Source: Opeltia flavorubescens (taxonomy: Eukaryota; Ascomycota; Lecanoromycetes; Teloschistales; Teloschistaceae). From it: a stretch of 64,000 nt of DNA. Location: contig KE546969.1 in the NCBI GenBank assembly GCA_000442125.1, forward strand, positions 1,488,001 through 1,552,000, read 5' to 3'. The notes under the pieces are model-generated. The model saw only the letters and a list, made by a program, of their open reading frames with translations, was not told the origin of the DNA and searched no databases. The position numbers and the translations under genes are program-made. Of this stretch, positions 10,381 through 21,840 are shown in pieces; position 1 is the first letter of the stretch; each line of letters starts with the position of its first letter.

Positions 10381-11349
10381 TCATTGTCCATCTATTCCCA
10401 CCCCTTCCACAACACCCTTTTTTCGCCCGTCGTATTTCAGCCAAAGCAGATCCGGCCGTGAGTAATGCCCGCATGCATCTGCGAAGGTTTTCGCCTTCGT
10501 ACACTCACTCAAATCTATATCTGCGATCAACAATTTCCCATTCTCAGCCTTGCCCTCTCCACCGGCCAAGATCCTTCCGTCGGGTCCAATAATCGCACTA
10601 GAGCTCTGGTTCGGGGAGCCCATTATCGGCGCACCCTTCGTCCCCATCTTCTCAATGCCCTTCTCCGTGATGACCGTCGTGGCACTAAGCACAAAAGCCC
10701 CAGCCTCCACCGCATAAGTCTGCGAAAGCCCCAAGCAACCTTGCGTGGTCATGCTCCAAAACCCGGGAGTGCCCTCTTCGAAATCATGAAGCGCCGGCCA
10801 CGCAGCCACGTGGATCTGCTCCCCTTGACTGAACTGGTGGAACTTGAGCAGCGGTTGGATATGCTCCCAGCAACTCAGCGCACCCACTTTCCCCAGCCCC
10901 GCTACGTCAACGATGTCGGATAGACAGTCCCCGCTCGCGTCTCCGAAGATGGTGCGTTCCATGTGCGTGGGCTTCATCTTTCGCCTGTTCATTCGGAGTT
11001 TACCCGTATCGTCAATGAGCGCTTGGGCGATGAATACGGAGTCGCCGCGACGCTCGCTAAATCCCAGAGAAACGGCAATGTCATGTTCGGCGGCGGCAGC
11101 GCAGAGGGAGTCCATCTCAGGACTCTGGATGCGCAGGCTGTTTTGGACATATTTGACGCTGAGGTCGAAGTCGACGGGGCGCGACCATATCCAAGCCGGG
11201 TAGCCGATTAGCCATAGTTCGGGGAAGGCGATGAGTTTGCAGCCATTGGAGGAGGCTTCGGCAATGAGGGCGATAGTCTTTGCAACGCCGCCGGGGAGGT
11301 CGAGCCAAGCGGGTTCGTGGTTTGTGACGGCGACTTTGACAGAGCTCAT
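10381..11349 (-). CDS. Nitrilase (C-N hydrolase family)
   Basis: Single exon, 322 aa, ATG at 11349. The three catalytic positions are visible: Glu in KLIAFPELW, Lys in NRRKMKPTHMER, and Cys in GALSCWEHIQP. The CWEH context is that of true nitrilases, whereas fungal cyanide hydratases usually read CWEN; the N-terminal AVTNHEPAWLDLPGG and C-terminal SGHY-like ACGHYSRPDLL segments also fit. It would hydrolyse an aliphatic or aromatic nitrile to acid and ammonia and probably forms spiral oligomers. There is no targeting sequence, so it is cytosolic. It is divergent from alpha-COP across a 294 nt gap. The substrate is not predictable from sequence. Confidence 0.9.
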   Translation of the reverse strand: MSSVKVAVTNHEPAWLDLPGGVAKTIALIAEASSNGCKLIAFPELWLIGYPAWIWSRPVDFDLSVKYVQNSLRIQSPEMDSLCAAAAEHDIAVSLGFSERRGDSVFIAQALIDDTGKLRMNRRKMKPTHMERTIFGDASGDCLSDIVDVAGLGKVGALSCWEHIQPLLKFHQFSQGEQIHVAAWPALHDFEEGTPGFWSMTTQGCLGLSQTYAVEAGAFVLSATTVITEKGIEKMGTKGAPIMGSPNQSSSAIIGPDGRILAGGEGKAENGKLLIADIDLSECTKAKTFADACGHYSRPDLLWLKYDGRKKGVVEGVGIDGQ

Positions 11350-11643
11350 TGCGGATAGTGGTAGGGGATAGTGCCCGTTATGTGTCCGAAGATGATAGGA
11401 GCTTCAGAAGCTGACTAATCCGCAGCTTCGTGGAGCTTAGGGCTGAAACCGGCGGTAGATTTCCGCACTGGAATACGATTCTCATATGTGCGAAAGTGTG
11501 GCCTTTTGATACCTTTATTAGACCAGCGTGATTTTCTTACTGAGGTCAATTTGGGATCGAACTATCGAAAGGTGATTGCCACCTCGAATGGTGGAATAAA
11601 AGACCAGAGAGGTTGGCAAGCAGGCACCCAGCCATAGGCCAAA

Positions 11644-14600
11644 ATGTCGTCGCCCAACATGCTCACGAAGGTATACTCCAAATCCCTGTCTATTTACGGA
11701 ATGGTACAATTGACAATTCTAGTTCGAATCCAAGTCCTCAAGAGCGAAAGGCATCGCTTTTCACCCAAAGCGGTTTGTCACTTCTATGCTTGTCTGCCTT
11801 TCAGCGCTGACCGACTTGCCAGACCATGGATCCTCGTTTCGCTTCATTCTTCGACCATACAGTTATGGGACTACCGCATGGGCACATTGATTGACAGATT
11901 CGAAGAGCACGACGGTCCTGTCCGGGGCATTGATTTCCACAAAACACAACCTCTCTTCGTGTCCGGCGGTGATGATTACAAAATTAAAGTCTGGTCCTAC
12001 CAGACACGACGCTGCATCTTTACGCTTAATGGTCACTTGGACTATGTCCGTACAGTTTTCTTCCACCATGAACTACCCTGGATCCTGTCTAGCTCGGATG
12101 ATCAGACATTGCGAATATGGAACTGGCAAAATAGATCGCTCATATGTACCATGACTGGCCACAATCACTACACGATGTGTGCTCAATTTCATCCCAAAGA
12201 CGATCTGATTGTATCAGCTTCCTTGGACCAATCGGTGCGCGTATGGGACATATCTGGGCTCAGGAAAAAGCACTCTGCTCCAACCTCAATAACCTTCGAG
12301 GACCAAATGGCTCGAGCAAACTCCGCTAACGCGGATCCCTTTGGCAACAGCGAGCCCGTTGTGAAATTTGTTCTCGAAGGCCATGATCGTGGCGTGAATT
12401 GGGTGGCTTTCCATCCTACGTTACCCCTGATCGTATCTTCAGGTGACGATCGATTGGTGAAGTTGTGGAGGATGAGTGAGACCAAAGCCTGGGAAGTGGA
12501 TACGTGTCGAGGTCACTTCCAAAATTCATCGGCATGTCTTTTCCATCCACACCAAGATCTGATCCTCTCAGTTGGGGAGGACAAAACCATACGAGTTTGG
12601 GATCTGAATAAACGAACATCGGTACAGTCATTCAAACGCGAAAATGATCGCTTCTGGGTCCTCGCCGCACACCCAGAGATCAATCTATTTGCGGCTGGGC
12701 ATGATAACGGGGTGATGGTCTTCAAACTCGAACGAGAAAGGCCAGCTTCAGCGATATACCAGAATCAACTGTTCTACATTACAAAAGAGAAACACGTGCG
12801 CTCCTATGACTTCGCCAAGAACGTCGAGTCTCCATCGATGCTCTCTTTGAAGAAATTAGGCAGCCCTTGGCTACCTCCCAGGACAATGTCATATAATCCA
12901 GCAGAGGTAGAAACTTCCTTGCCAAGTGTTGAGAATTGCTGATTGAAAAATGCGTAGCGGGCCATCCTGGTGACTTCACCTGCCGATAATGGTATATACG
13001 AGCTTGTCAACTTACCACGCGATGCTTCTGGCGCCGTTGAGCCAACCGACATCAAGCGGGGCCAGGGGAATTCTGCCATTTTTGTCGCCAGAAACAGATT
13101 TGCAGTCTTCACACAATCTACTCAGCAAATTGACATCAAGGACCTGAGTAATTCGATCACAAAGACCATCAAACCACCTTCGGGGACGGTTGTCGATATT
13201 TATTTTGGAGGCACTGGATGTCTTTTACTGATAACTTCAACGACCGTGATGCTGTACGATATTCAGCAAAAGAAGCAGCTTGCAGAGCTTGCTGTTACCG
13301 GTGTGAAGTATGTGGTATGGTCCAACGATGGACTCTACGCTGCTTTGTTAAGCAAGCATAATGTCACGATCGTTACGAAGACCCTTGAACAAATCAGCAC
13401 GCTGCATGAAACCATCCGAATCAAGTCCGCTGCCTGGGATGACGCAGGCGTCCTCCTCTATTCGACTCTTAATCACATCAAATATACACTTCTCAACGGC
13501 GACAACGGCATTGTTCGTACTCTTGATCAGACTGTCTACCTTACCAGGGTCAAGGCACGTAGCGTCTACTGCTTAGATCGGTCTTCGAAACCAAAAATAC
13601 TTGACATTGATCCTACTGAGGTATGTAATTGCAATTGCTTGGTCATTGTAGCTTTTCAATCGGGGAGATTGAACCCTGCTAACCTCAAGTCACGCACAGT
13701 ATCGATTTAAACTCGCATTGGTCAAACGAAATTACGAAGAGATGCTACAAATTATTCAAACATCAAGTCTTGTTGGCCAGAGCATCATATCGTACTTGCA
13801 GAAAAAGGGGTACCCTGAAATCGCGTTGCAGTTCGTTCAAGATCCTCAAACCCGATTCGAGCTGGCGATCGAATGTGGTAACCTTGACGTTGCTGTCGAC
13901 ATGGCTAAGCAGCTTGACCGGCCGAAATTGTGGACTCGCCTGGGTACAGAAGCGCTGGCCCATGGAAACCATCAAACGGTCGAAATGGCTTACCAGAAGC
14001 TTCGAAGTTTTGATAAGCTTTCGTTCCTCTATCTCTCAACAGGTGATCAGCAAAAGCTGGCTAGGATGGCGAAGATTGCGGAGCACCGAGGCGATTTCAC
14101 TTCACGGTTTCAAAATTCTCTCTACATGGATGACAGCGATGTCGAAAATCGTCTCGCTCTTTTCAAAGAGATTGATCTCTACCCACTCGCTTACGCTACA
14201 GCGAAAGCGCATGGCCTCGAACAGGAGTGCCAGGAGATACTAGAAATCACAGGACTGACCGAGGATCAGATTAGACTACCTCAAATAGGCGAACCTCTGC
14301 AACCGCCGAAGCCGGTAGTCCCCACTCACAAGGCTAATTGGCCCACAAAGGCTACATCCCATACTGTATTCGAGAAAGCGCTCCTCGGCGAGGTCGGGGC
14401 TATTGATGACGACGCTCCGGTCACCAATGGCTTTGACCATGGCGATGAGGCCGCTGAAGACGAACTTGCCAAGGGACAGCTTGGGGATGAAGAGGAAGAA
14501 GACGTGGGTGGATGGGATATGGGAGAGGATATTAATATCGAGGTAGAAAACGACTTTGTCAATGTGGAGACTTCCGAGGCTGGTGCCGGTAGTAGCGAAG

Positions 14601-15574
14601 CAGAGATGTGGGCACGCAACTCACCTATCGCAGCGGATCATGCTGCTGCTGGTTCATTTGAAACAGCTATGCAGCTCCTCAACCGACAAGTTGGAGCAGT
14701 CAACTTTGCTCCTCTCAAGCCTCGGTTCCTGGAAATCTATCAAGCATCGAAGACATACTTACCAGCGACGGCCGGCTTACCGCCACTCATCAACTATGTA
14801 CGCAGGACAACAGATGAGACAGATTCCCGCAAAGTTTTGCCAATCATTCCGCGCGATCTTGAGTCGTTGGCTACCACGGACTTGCAGGAAGGATATAACG
14901 CCATGAAGAGCAACAAACTTGAGGATGGTCTCAAGATCTTCAAGCGGATCCTTCACTGCCTCCTTGTCAATGCTGTCAATTCGCAGCAGGAAGTAGCAGA
15001 AGCAAAGAAGCTTATCACTACTGCAACGGAATACACAACGGCAATGTCTTTGGAGCTGGAGCGAAGAGCACTACCGACAGAGGGAGATGAGAACCTTAAG
15101 CGCAGTCTTGAATTGGTAGCTTATTTCACGATCCCGAAACTAGAGGTCGCTCACCGGCAATTGACTCTGTTGGCTGCGATGAAGTTTTCTTTCGCGAACA
15201 AGAACCTGTCATCAGCGCTCAGCTTTGCAAATCGAATGTTGGCGAATGGGGTTTCGGCCAAACTCCTTGAACAGGTAGGACTTTATTCGTTTGCCCTGAC
15301 CAAGAAGCTTTTACTGACTGGGCGATAGGCAAGAAAAATCAAGCCAACCTGCGAACGAAGCCCGCAGGACAAGATCGACATCGAGTTCGATCAATTCGCC
15401 GAGTTTGACATTTGTGCTTCGTCATATACCCCGATATACAGCGGATCACCTAGTGCTTCCTGTCCCTTTGACGGCTCGAAGCATCATGCAGAATATAAGG
15501 GGAAGCTGTGCAGGATTTGTGAGGTTTGCGAAATTGGTGCTCCGGCGAGTGGTATCAGGCTTTTTGCGTCATGA
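11644..15574 (+). CDS. RET1: Coatomer subunit alpha (alpha-COP)
   Basis: Six exons: 11644-11670, 11723-11772, 11823-12906, 12958-13620, 13700-15274 and 15329-15574 (1214 aa, the expected size). Splicing of the first two short introns gives [19 protein letters not shown], the conserved alpha-COP start. WD40 repeats follow ([37 protein letters not shown]), then the coatomer WD-associated region and alpha-solenoid. The C-terminal domain, split by the last intron, ends in cysteine-rich CPFDG and [10 protein letters not shown] motifs. An acidic linker with [14 protein letters not shown] lies before the C-terminal domain. The protein is part of COPI, coating Golgi-to-ER vesicles and recognising KKxx cargo through its propeller. 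Probably essential. Confidence 0.96.
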
Positions 15575-16047
15575 TCATGGAATTGGTTCAGTGCTATGTT
15601 TTAGCCGTTTAGCGTTTTTGGTGCGAGGAGCTCAGCCAAAGATGGTTAAAATAGTTGTCAGTAAAGTGAGGAAAGAAAAAAGGGGTTCTGCATCGACAGA
15701 TGAGCATTTGTGGTGATGTATGGGATAGGCACATAGTAGACGTTGTGTCGCATGACGCGGGTGACGCGTCGATCCTGAATAAGGCTTCAATCCTCGAAAG
15801 CACTAGGAACGGCACAGCTTCTTTAAGCATCTAGACTCAGCTGAGACATTCAATCGCTGCTTCACCAAATCTGAGCTGTTTTTCCGAAGTATATTGATTT
15901 GGTAGCCTCGACGAAATACAGAAATTACTCATCCCTCTGCGCGCGCCAACATTCCAGCTCAAATCAACCTCTCCCTCACCTTTCTGCCTACAATCCGCCA
16001 ACCACCTATACCTCCCTACCTTAGCCCTCCATCAAAACATCAAGAAC
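15575..16047. other. Intergenic, pyrimidine-rich leader at the right end
   Basis: No gene. From about 15940 to 16047 the sequence is strongly C/T-rich, typical of a fungal promoter or 5' leader for the gene at 16048. Confidence 0.5.
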
Positions 16048-16562
16048 ATGGCACAATCAAAATCCTCCTCCCTCCTCCCCCTCCTAATCCTCTTCCTCGT
16101 CCTCATCCTCCTCGCCGTCGTCGGCTTCGTCGCATACACCATCGCGACCTCCGTGGCGGACCAGACGAACAAGAAAATGGCGAGGAAAAATATGACGGTC
16201 ACGAAGGATGGGATGAGGGTTGGTATGAAGGAGATGGGGGGTGAGGGGGAGAGGGATAGGACGCAGAGGTATGTTTGTTGTTGGTTTCGTCTGGGGGAAG
16301 TCTTGGTGGGTACTTGGGCGGTTTGGGGGGTTTGTGATGTTGGTGTGGGTTGTCGGGTGGTTAGGTGGTCTGGGGAAGGAGGGAGGGAGGCTACACGATA
16401 TGCGAGGGAAGGGGGGAGAAAAGTAAGAGAACTTTTGGCTAATCTGGTGGGTGTCGTAGTGTACTCGTCAAAGCCTGGAATCTCTCCCTTTGGGGAAATG
16501 GGAGTGGAGAGAAAGCGCAGAAGGCTGGTGCAGGAGCGGATGGGAGGAAAGGTGGAAGGTGA
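16048..16562 (+). CDS. Small conserved fungal membrane-anchored protein (107 aa)
   Basis: Exon 1 is 16048-16268, exon 2 is 16460-16562; the intron is 191 nt (donor GTATGT, acceptor CGTAG). Splicing creates DRTQSVLVKAWNLS, which matches my recollection of a conserved tail in small Pezizomycotina proteins of unknown function and rescues a frame that otherwise turns into low complexity. A Leu/Val-rich transmembrane segment (about residues 9-31) is followed by a conserved basic stretch with KKMARKNMTVTKDGMRVGMKE. The most likely layout is one N-terminal membrane anchor with a cytosolic tail. No biochemical role is known to me. The intron is very G-rich. Confidence 0.7.
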
Positions 16563-17089
16563 GTTCCCCAAGCGCTATCATTCGTGCGAGTAGGGTTGAT
16601 TGGAGGGTTAGATCGGAAGGGAAGAAGGGAAGGTGAAGGAACAGATAAGAGAGTTGGAGAGTTGCAGTGAAGGAAAACGGTGAAAGATGTGCGTATTTGG
16701 AATTATTTACGAATGGGATGATAATTTGATTTCGGGGTTAATGGTAGCGAGGGCGTTCTTCGATATTTGGTGATTCCTCTTCATGATGATGAGGAGGATG
16801 TTTATCAGGGGAGATACATCAGGGAAATATTATATCAGGAAATCCTATAAATCGGCCATTTTTTACACAGTTTGTGGTTGAGTTCAGGCTTCAGGCCTGG
16901 ATATGGTACGAAGAACTTGATCCTCTATTTTATTCACCCTTTCGACTTTCTAGGAAGCACAATCAAAGCTAAATGCGTACCGTTTCCATGTCTATTGCCT
17001 TCGAGTGGAAGTCAAGAGCAAAGAGTTTCATCCTCCAGTCACCATAACGGCATTCTCCACAGTATTTCGAATACTCAAGAACCTACCCT
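16563..17089. other. Intergenic, 3' regions of convergent genes
   Basis: No gene supported; short frames only. Confidence 0.5.
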
Positions 17090-18446
17090 TCATCCCACAA
17101 TCATCCCAGCCCGCTTAAACCGATCAAAAGCCTCAAACCAAGACTCATTCGGATCCTTCTCCTCTTCAAACCCGGCCTTCTTCACCTTCTCCAAGCTCAA
17201 CTGCCGATCAAAGTCCAAATAATAGCCATAGCTATCCAGAGAATCCCCCCTGAAAACAGGACTACTCTTCACCCCATGCTTCTCAAGAACGTTATAGTGC
17301 TTCTTAATATACTCACTCGGTTGCAATCTTTCCTTATTATCGTTTTCGATGGGAGGTGTACCCTCGAGGCCAAAGTATGTAGCCAGTGCTGGCCAGCGCT
17401 CTTTCATACTCTCCGCTTTGGATTGATCGGCGATGTTGAAGATCTCTCCTTTACCGGTGCGGTCTGGGTGGAGAGAGGCCCAGATAGCAAATTTTGCGAC
17501 AGTGCAGGCTGAGGCTTCGTTGTAGAGGGAGTTGTACGCTTTGAGAGTTCCGGGGAAGAGGATCTTGGCGCCTTTTCCTTGGACGAGGGCGTAGAGGGAG
17601 AGGTAGGTGGCCCAGTGGGCGGTTAGGCTGAAGGCGGAGCCATTGGGTGTGAATCCGATCTACCGATGTCCTGTGAGACGGGGGAGTCGGTTAATATGTC
17701 GTGCGCACTTACTACTGCGTCTGGTCGGATGTCACACCATGTCCATTGCTTGCCTGTGCTTGCCTTTTCGAGGATGTTACGTAAAGCTGGGTAGTTGATG
17801 TTTTTCTCGTGCTCCTCTGGCAGTGCTCCCATTGATTCTTCGTAAGGAGCTGTGAACATACCACCGGGGATGTGGATGCCGTAAGCCTACGTTGAATGAG
17901 GGATCAAATCACTTCAATCTTTATTGTAGGGGAGGCTGACCTTTGTGCCACTGGGGAAAACGACGAACTCCAGCTTCGGGCAAAGTTCGTTCAGGGTGCC
18001 AATTGCGCATTCGAGCATCTTACAGTTGACCCGCACCTCTTCCTCCGGCTCATCTTCTGATTTGTATACTGATGGCAACATTCAGCAAGGATGCATTGGG
18101 ATCACCATTGAGTATTGGGAAGCCAAGGTACTCGTCTCCCAAGCATACCAAAGTAGAAGACATGGGTGACGCTCTCAATGTTTGTAACGGATGATCTCAG
18201 TATTTTGGTGAGACTCTCGACGCTCGCATCAACGAGATTGACGCCGGATACGAGCTGCAATTCCGGCGTTGCGGATGATTGTTCTGGCCAGAATGAATCT
18301 CGGACATCAATATGCCGATTGACCAGAGCAGTGACTTTGGTAAATATGCCTTGCGCGGGGTAATTGGATAGGAGCTGGTCGACGACTCCCCAGCCTATGA
18401 GCCCTGAGGCACCGAAAACGAGTGCATGTTTGCTTTCTCCGGCCAT
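17090..18446 (-). CDS. PRISE-type short-chain dehydrogenase/reductase
   Basis: Four exons on the minus strand: 18149-18446, 17941-18068, 17713-17886 and 17090-17659 (389 aa); introns are 80, 54 and 53 nt. The N-terminal Rossmann motif is VFGASGLIGWGVV, followed by ALVNR for NADP binding. In place of the classical YxxxK, the protein has Lys in PSGTKAYGIH and Tyr in NINYPALRNILE, the arrangement of the progesterone 5-beta-reductase/iridoid synthase (PRISE) family. Splicing exon 3 to 4 gives DIRPDAVIGFTPNGSAFSL. In fungi such enzymes reduce enones and occur both alone and in secondary-metabolite clusters; none of the neighbours suggests a cluster here. Substrate unknown. Confidence 0.88.
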
Positions 18447-20646
18447 TGTGTATCTAAAATAGAGATCTGAAATCTGCTGCGATTCTGGTCTGATCTAGCG
18501 GGACTTATATATTTGTATTCGTTTCCTCTGTTGTTGTGACTCGTCTATTGTTGTTCGAATTTGGTCTTATTGCGCGATGGTATTTGATCCTGGATGAGTC
18601 GGTCACCATTGTGATGTCTTATTGTCGGTGATCTTGGCCTCTTTGGTCCATGCACAGGAGCAACGGGGATCTCTAAATGGATGACTCAGAGGAAATCGAA
18701 GGATGAGGAGTTGACATCAAACTAAGAGCGAATACGAAGTGGGATTGAAGAGATGAGCATTGATGTCAATATGCCTTCGTGGAAATAATTTCCATCTATT
18801 TCATAAACCCAGATGACGATAGGAAGAAAATGCACTAGATTAGACAGGTGAATCCAGAGAAGTAGAGAGAAGAATTTTTCAGAGCGTGCACAACAAAAGT
18901 CAGCCTCTTGATATGGATACTACCGCTATGGAAGGTCTTCACTGCCATGTACAGTTGACAATATATACCTCAAAACAGTATAGCGTCGAATTAATTGTTA
19001 TCATGAGGATGACTTCTCTTCTCTCACAGGCAATCCTGCTCCACTCCACTCAATGCTTATATCTGCGGCCACACCAGCGAGAGTTGATCGGCTTCTGCTA
19101 CAAAAGAGTCAAGTGCAGGAGCTCAACAAAGGTCTCCAAGACTTGGCATATGGTTCGTGCCGTCTTGAGGTTGTACTTCTGGTTAGTCAAATGTGTGTGA
19201 ATCGAGATTACTGCACTAGCCAATACTGTTCCTTAAATAGCCTTTACTCTGATAGGTAGCAGAAAATATCATTCCCTTCCATTTCCACAAGACATGTTGT
19301 GGACGATGAGTGTTGGAGTGTTGTGAGCCATCATAATAAGTCCGCGGTAGCGGAATTGCTGCATCGGCAGGGTGTTACGGGAACGCCACTTGAGATGAGG
19401 GATTTATGCCTTTGGTAGTAAATTTAGTGATTGTAATTGCTCAGTATCGTTCATGCTGCTGCTCGATAGGCAAATGTAGGTATTTTTATCGAGCGAGTGC
19501 ATACTTAGCGCGTCTTGGCACCGTGGACAGGCTGCTCCTTCTGCTCGACGCTATTTAAGATGTTTGATGACTTCAACACCGCTCTGAACGTATGATAGGT
19601 TGATTGTATGAACCATGCTTGAACTTGAATATCAGTTGACAATTTATGAGATCGGCACCGTATTATTCCATAAGATAGGCTAGCCGCTTGCCTCATTAGC
19701 CGCCGCCGCATGAGAAACATGAAACATCTGCTCAGGTACAACGATCATGTTTGATCAACACAATCAAGCCGCATCCAGAACGCTCAGTGTACCCAGTCAT
19801 CAGAAGTCCGGCCGATATCCGGATCCTGCAGCTCTTTCGCCCAAGGCATGCATCCTTAGATTGCGAGATGTCCACGTGCTTTCAAGGGTCTAGTAGGCTA
19901 AGATGCACGTCGACAGGATTGGAATCCTGACCTTTGATCGTCAATGCTCTTCCCACTCGTTTAAACGAGGGTGTCCAGAGTGCTGACACTGCATATCCTC
20001 AACCTGGCCGATCTCCCTCGCAATGCTTTTCTTGGAGCGCATCAACCTCTCGCATTCCCCCACTTTGACGCAGGTACCCAGAAAGGGTGTCAGGATGCCA
20101 TGTGTTTTTCATGCACATGGGGATCATGGATAAGAGTCCGTGGGTCATGGGCCGTTCAACGTCTGCGAAAAGTCTTTATCGCGGCGCGGCCATTCTGATT
20201 TTGTTGAACCATGTACACTGCTTAGATATCAAGCTGGCTATGCGAAGGGAAGAGATGGTCCTGTTCTTCGACGCCGGCTAAAATTGTTCACCATCATCAA
20301 ATAGTTGACTGACAACATGTTCCTCTATTCATTATGTAAATCTAAAGAGGCTGCTTTCCTCGGGTATGACCGCTGTCTGCAACCTCCGCTTGCCCCGTAC
20401 GGCCTAGGACACACAAGCCTTCGTTACGCAAGCAGAATAGTCGACGATTGGCTGCTCATCAAACGAAGCCGATCATTTCCTCCTTGAGAAGTTGGTGTGA
20501 GCCTTCTTCTGATACACGAGGGGCTTAAGCAAGTGCAAAAGGCGGGGAGGAGGCGTAGACGCCGCAGGTACCCAAAGATCTAACGGTGCTATGCTGACCA
20601 CATGTCGGGAAAGTTAGCCAAATTGTTGGTTCTATCTTTAGTGACA
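18447..20646. other. Gene-poor intergenic stretch
   Basis: About 2.2 kb without a supported gene. The left end is the PRISE promoter. A degraded tRNA-like segment lies at about 19903-19968 on the minus strand (T-arm-like inverted repeat at 19914-19929). Remaining frames are short and motif-free. Confidence 0.5.
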
Positions 20647-21327
20647 TTAGACGGCGAACGCCATGCCATGTCTGTTCAGGCTTTTGTCCTCAGTCGTGTC
20701 TAACACGAATTTGCTAAGGCTTCCTGGCGACATCAAACCCTGAGTCACCAGCAAGTGCGAGTACTGATGCCTTCGCAATTGTTCAGCTCGCGTTTCAGGC
20801 GATGTCGGTACAGGAAGCGAGGAGCCAATCCTTCCTTTCTCAGACGATCCAGTGGACCAAGTCATGTCAAGCGCGGAACGCTCCGGGGAATCGAGCAGGG
20901 CTAGCCGGGATTTTCGAGGCTGATCTTTACTGATCACCAAAATAAAACGCGGCTTAATGCACACGCTCGTTTTAACCTATGCACGCTTACCGTTCATCAG
21001 TACCCCCATTCGCTCTCGACCTGCATCCTGTACTGCTGCCTCTTGGGTTCTGAGCTTGATCTTCTCGCCCGCCGGCAGCTCCAGACCGGCGACAACGATA
21101 TACTCGCATGAACCATCCTAGTCAGCACGAGGCTTCAAACTTGGTACCTGCAGCAAAGCCCGTCGATCGAGTCCCATTTCCGCACAGTTTTGCCATGTCA
21201 CCGCGCTATCTCACGTCGACATGCCGCTGAAATTAAGGAGCTTGGGCCATGTGATGCTGTCCGGCTTCCGGCTAAGTTTTTCTTATACACACTTTGGCTT
21301 GCGCCCTCGACCCTGACGGTACCTTGA
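20647..21327 (-). pseudogene. Decayed protein-coding gene, family unknown
   Basis: One reading frame runs for 227 codons on the minus strand with only four internal stops: TAA at 21283-21285, TGA at 21211-21213, TAG at 21118-21120 and TAG at 20977-20979. Between them the frame has protein-like texture, for example ITWPKLLNFSGMST, DSAVTWQNCAEMGLDRRALL, EYIVVAGLELPAGEKIKL and RFILVISKDQPRK, followed by a Ser/Pro-rich C-terminus. All stops could arise from single C-to-T changes in CAA, CGA or CAG, as expected from RIP or ageing. Two of the stops might instead sit in very short introns, but the flanking splice sites are poor. I do not recognise the family. No intact start is visible. Confidence 0.4.
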
Positions 21328-21840
21328 CTACGTGCTTTCTCGTTGTGACAAGAATATTTCTCTTCTCATTCGTCGATTCATCCCTCATCGCTTTCAAAAT
21401 TAGATTACTTTTGAAGACGAGTAGCGCCGCTGGCGCCGTGTAAGCTGCCATTGTTTCAAAAAATTCCAAAATCAAATCTCCATCTGATTATTTCAACTTT
21501 CGGCTGCAATTTTCTACCCCGCCTACATCAAGACAAGATTATGCAGATCTCCAAAATAACACGCTCACCACTTACCCCCGGAACGGTACTGGATGTCTGC
21601 TGAAAGTCAGCTCATAGTTCTGTAACAACGAAGATAGTACAGCAGCCTTGCCTGCTGACCGCTCGTCCATCGTCAACTCGACCCGGGGCCCCCTAGTGAT
21701 ACGATCTTGCATCTCACGAGTTTCATTACTGTCCAGCCCTAAAGAAAGATCTCCAGTCAGCAGGCTTTGTTTGGCAAGACTGGGTATCGACCGGTAGATC
21801 GGTTCCGAAGCTAATATAATATCACTCGCATCCTCCCGCC
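21328..21840. other. Upstream region of the C2H2/fungal_trans gene
   Basis: A short minus-strand frame (21572-21889) overlaps the start of the next gene and is treated as a shadow. AATATAATAT occurs about 25 nt before the ATG at 21841. Confidence 0.5.
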
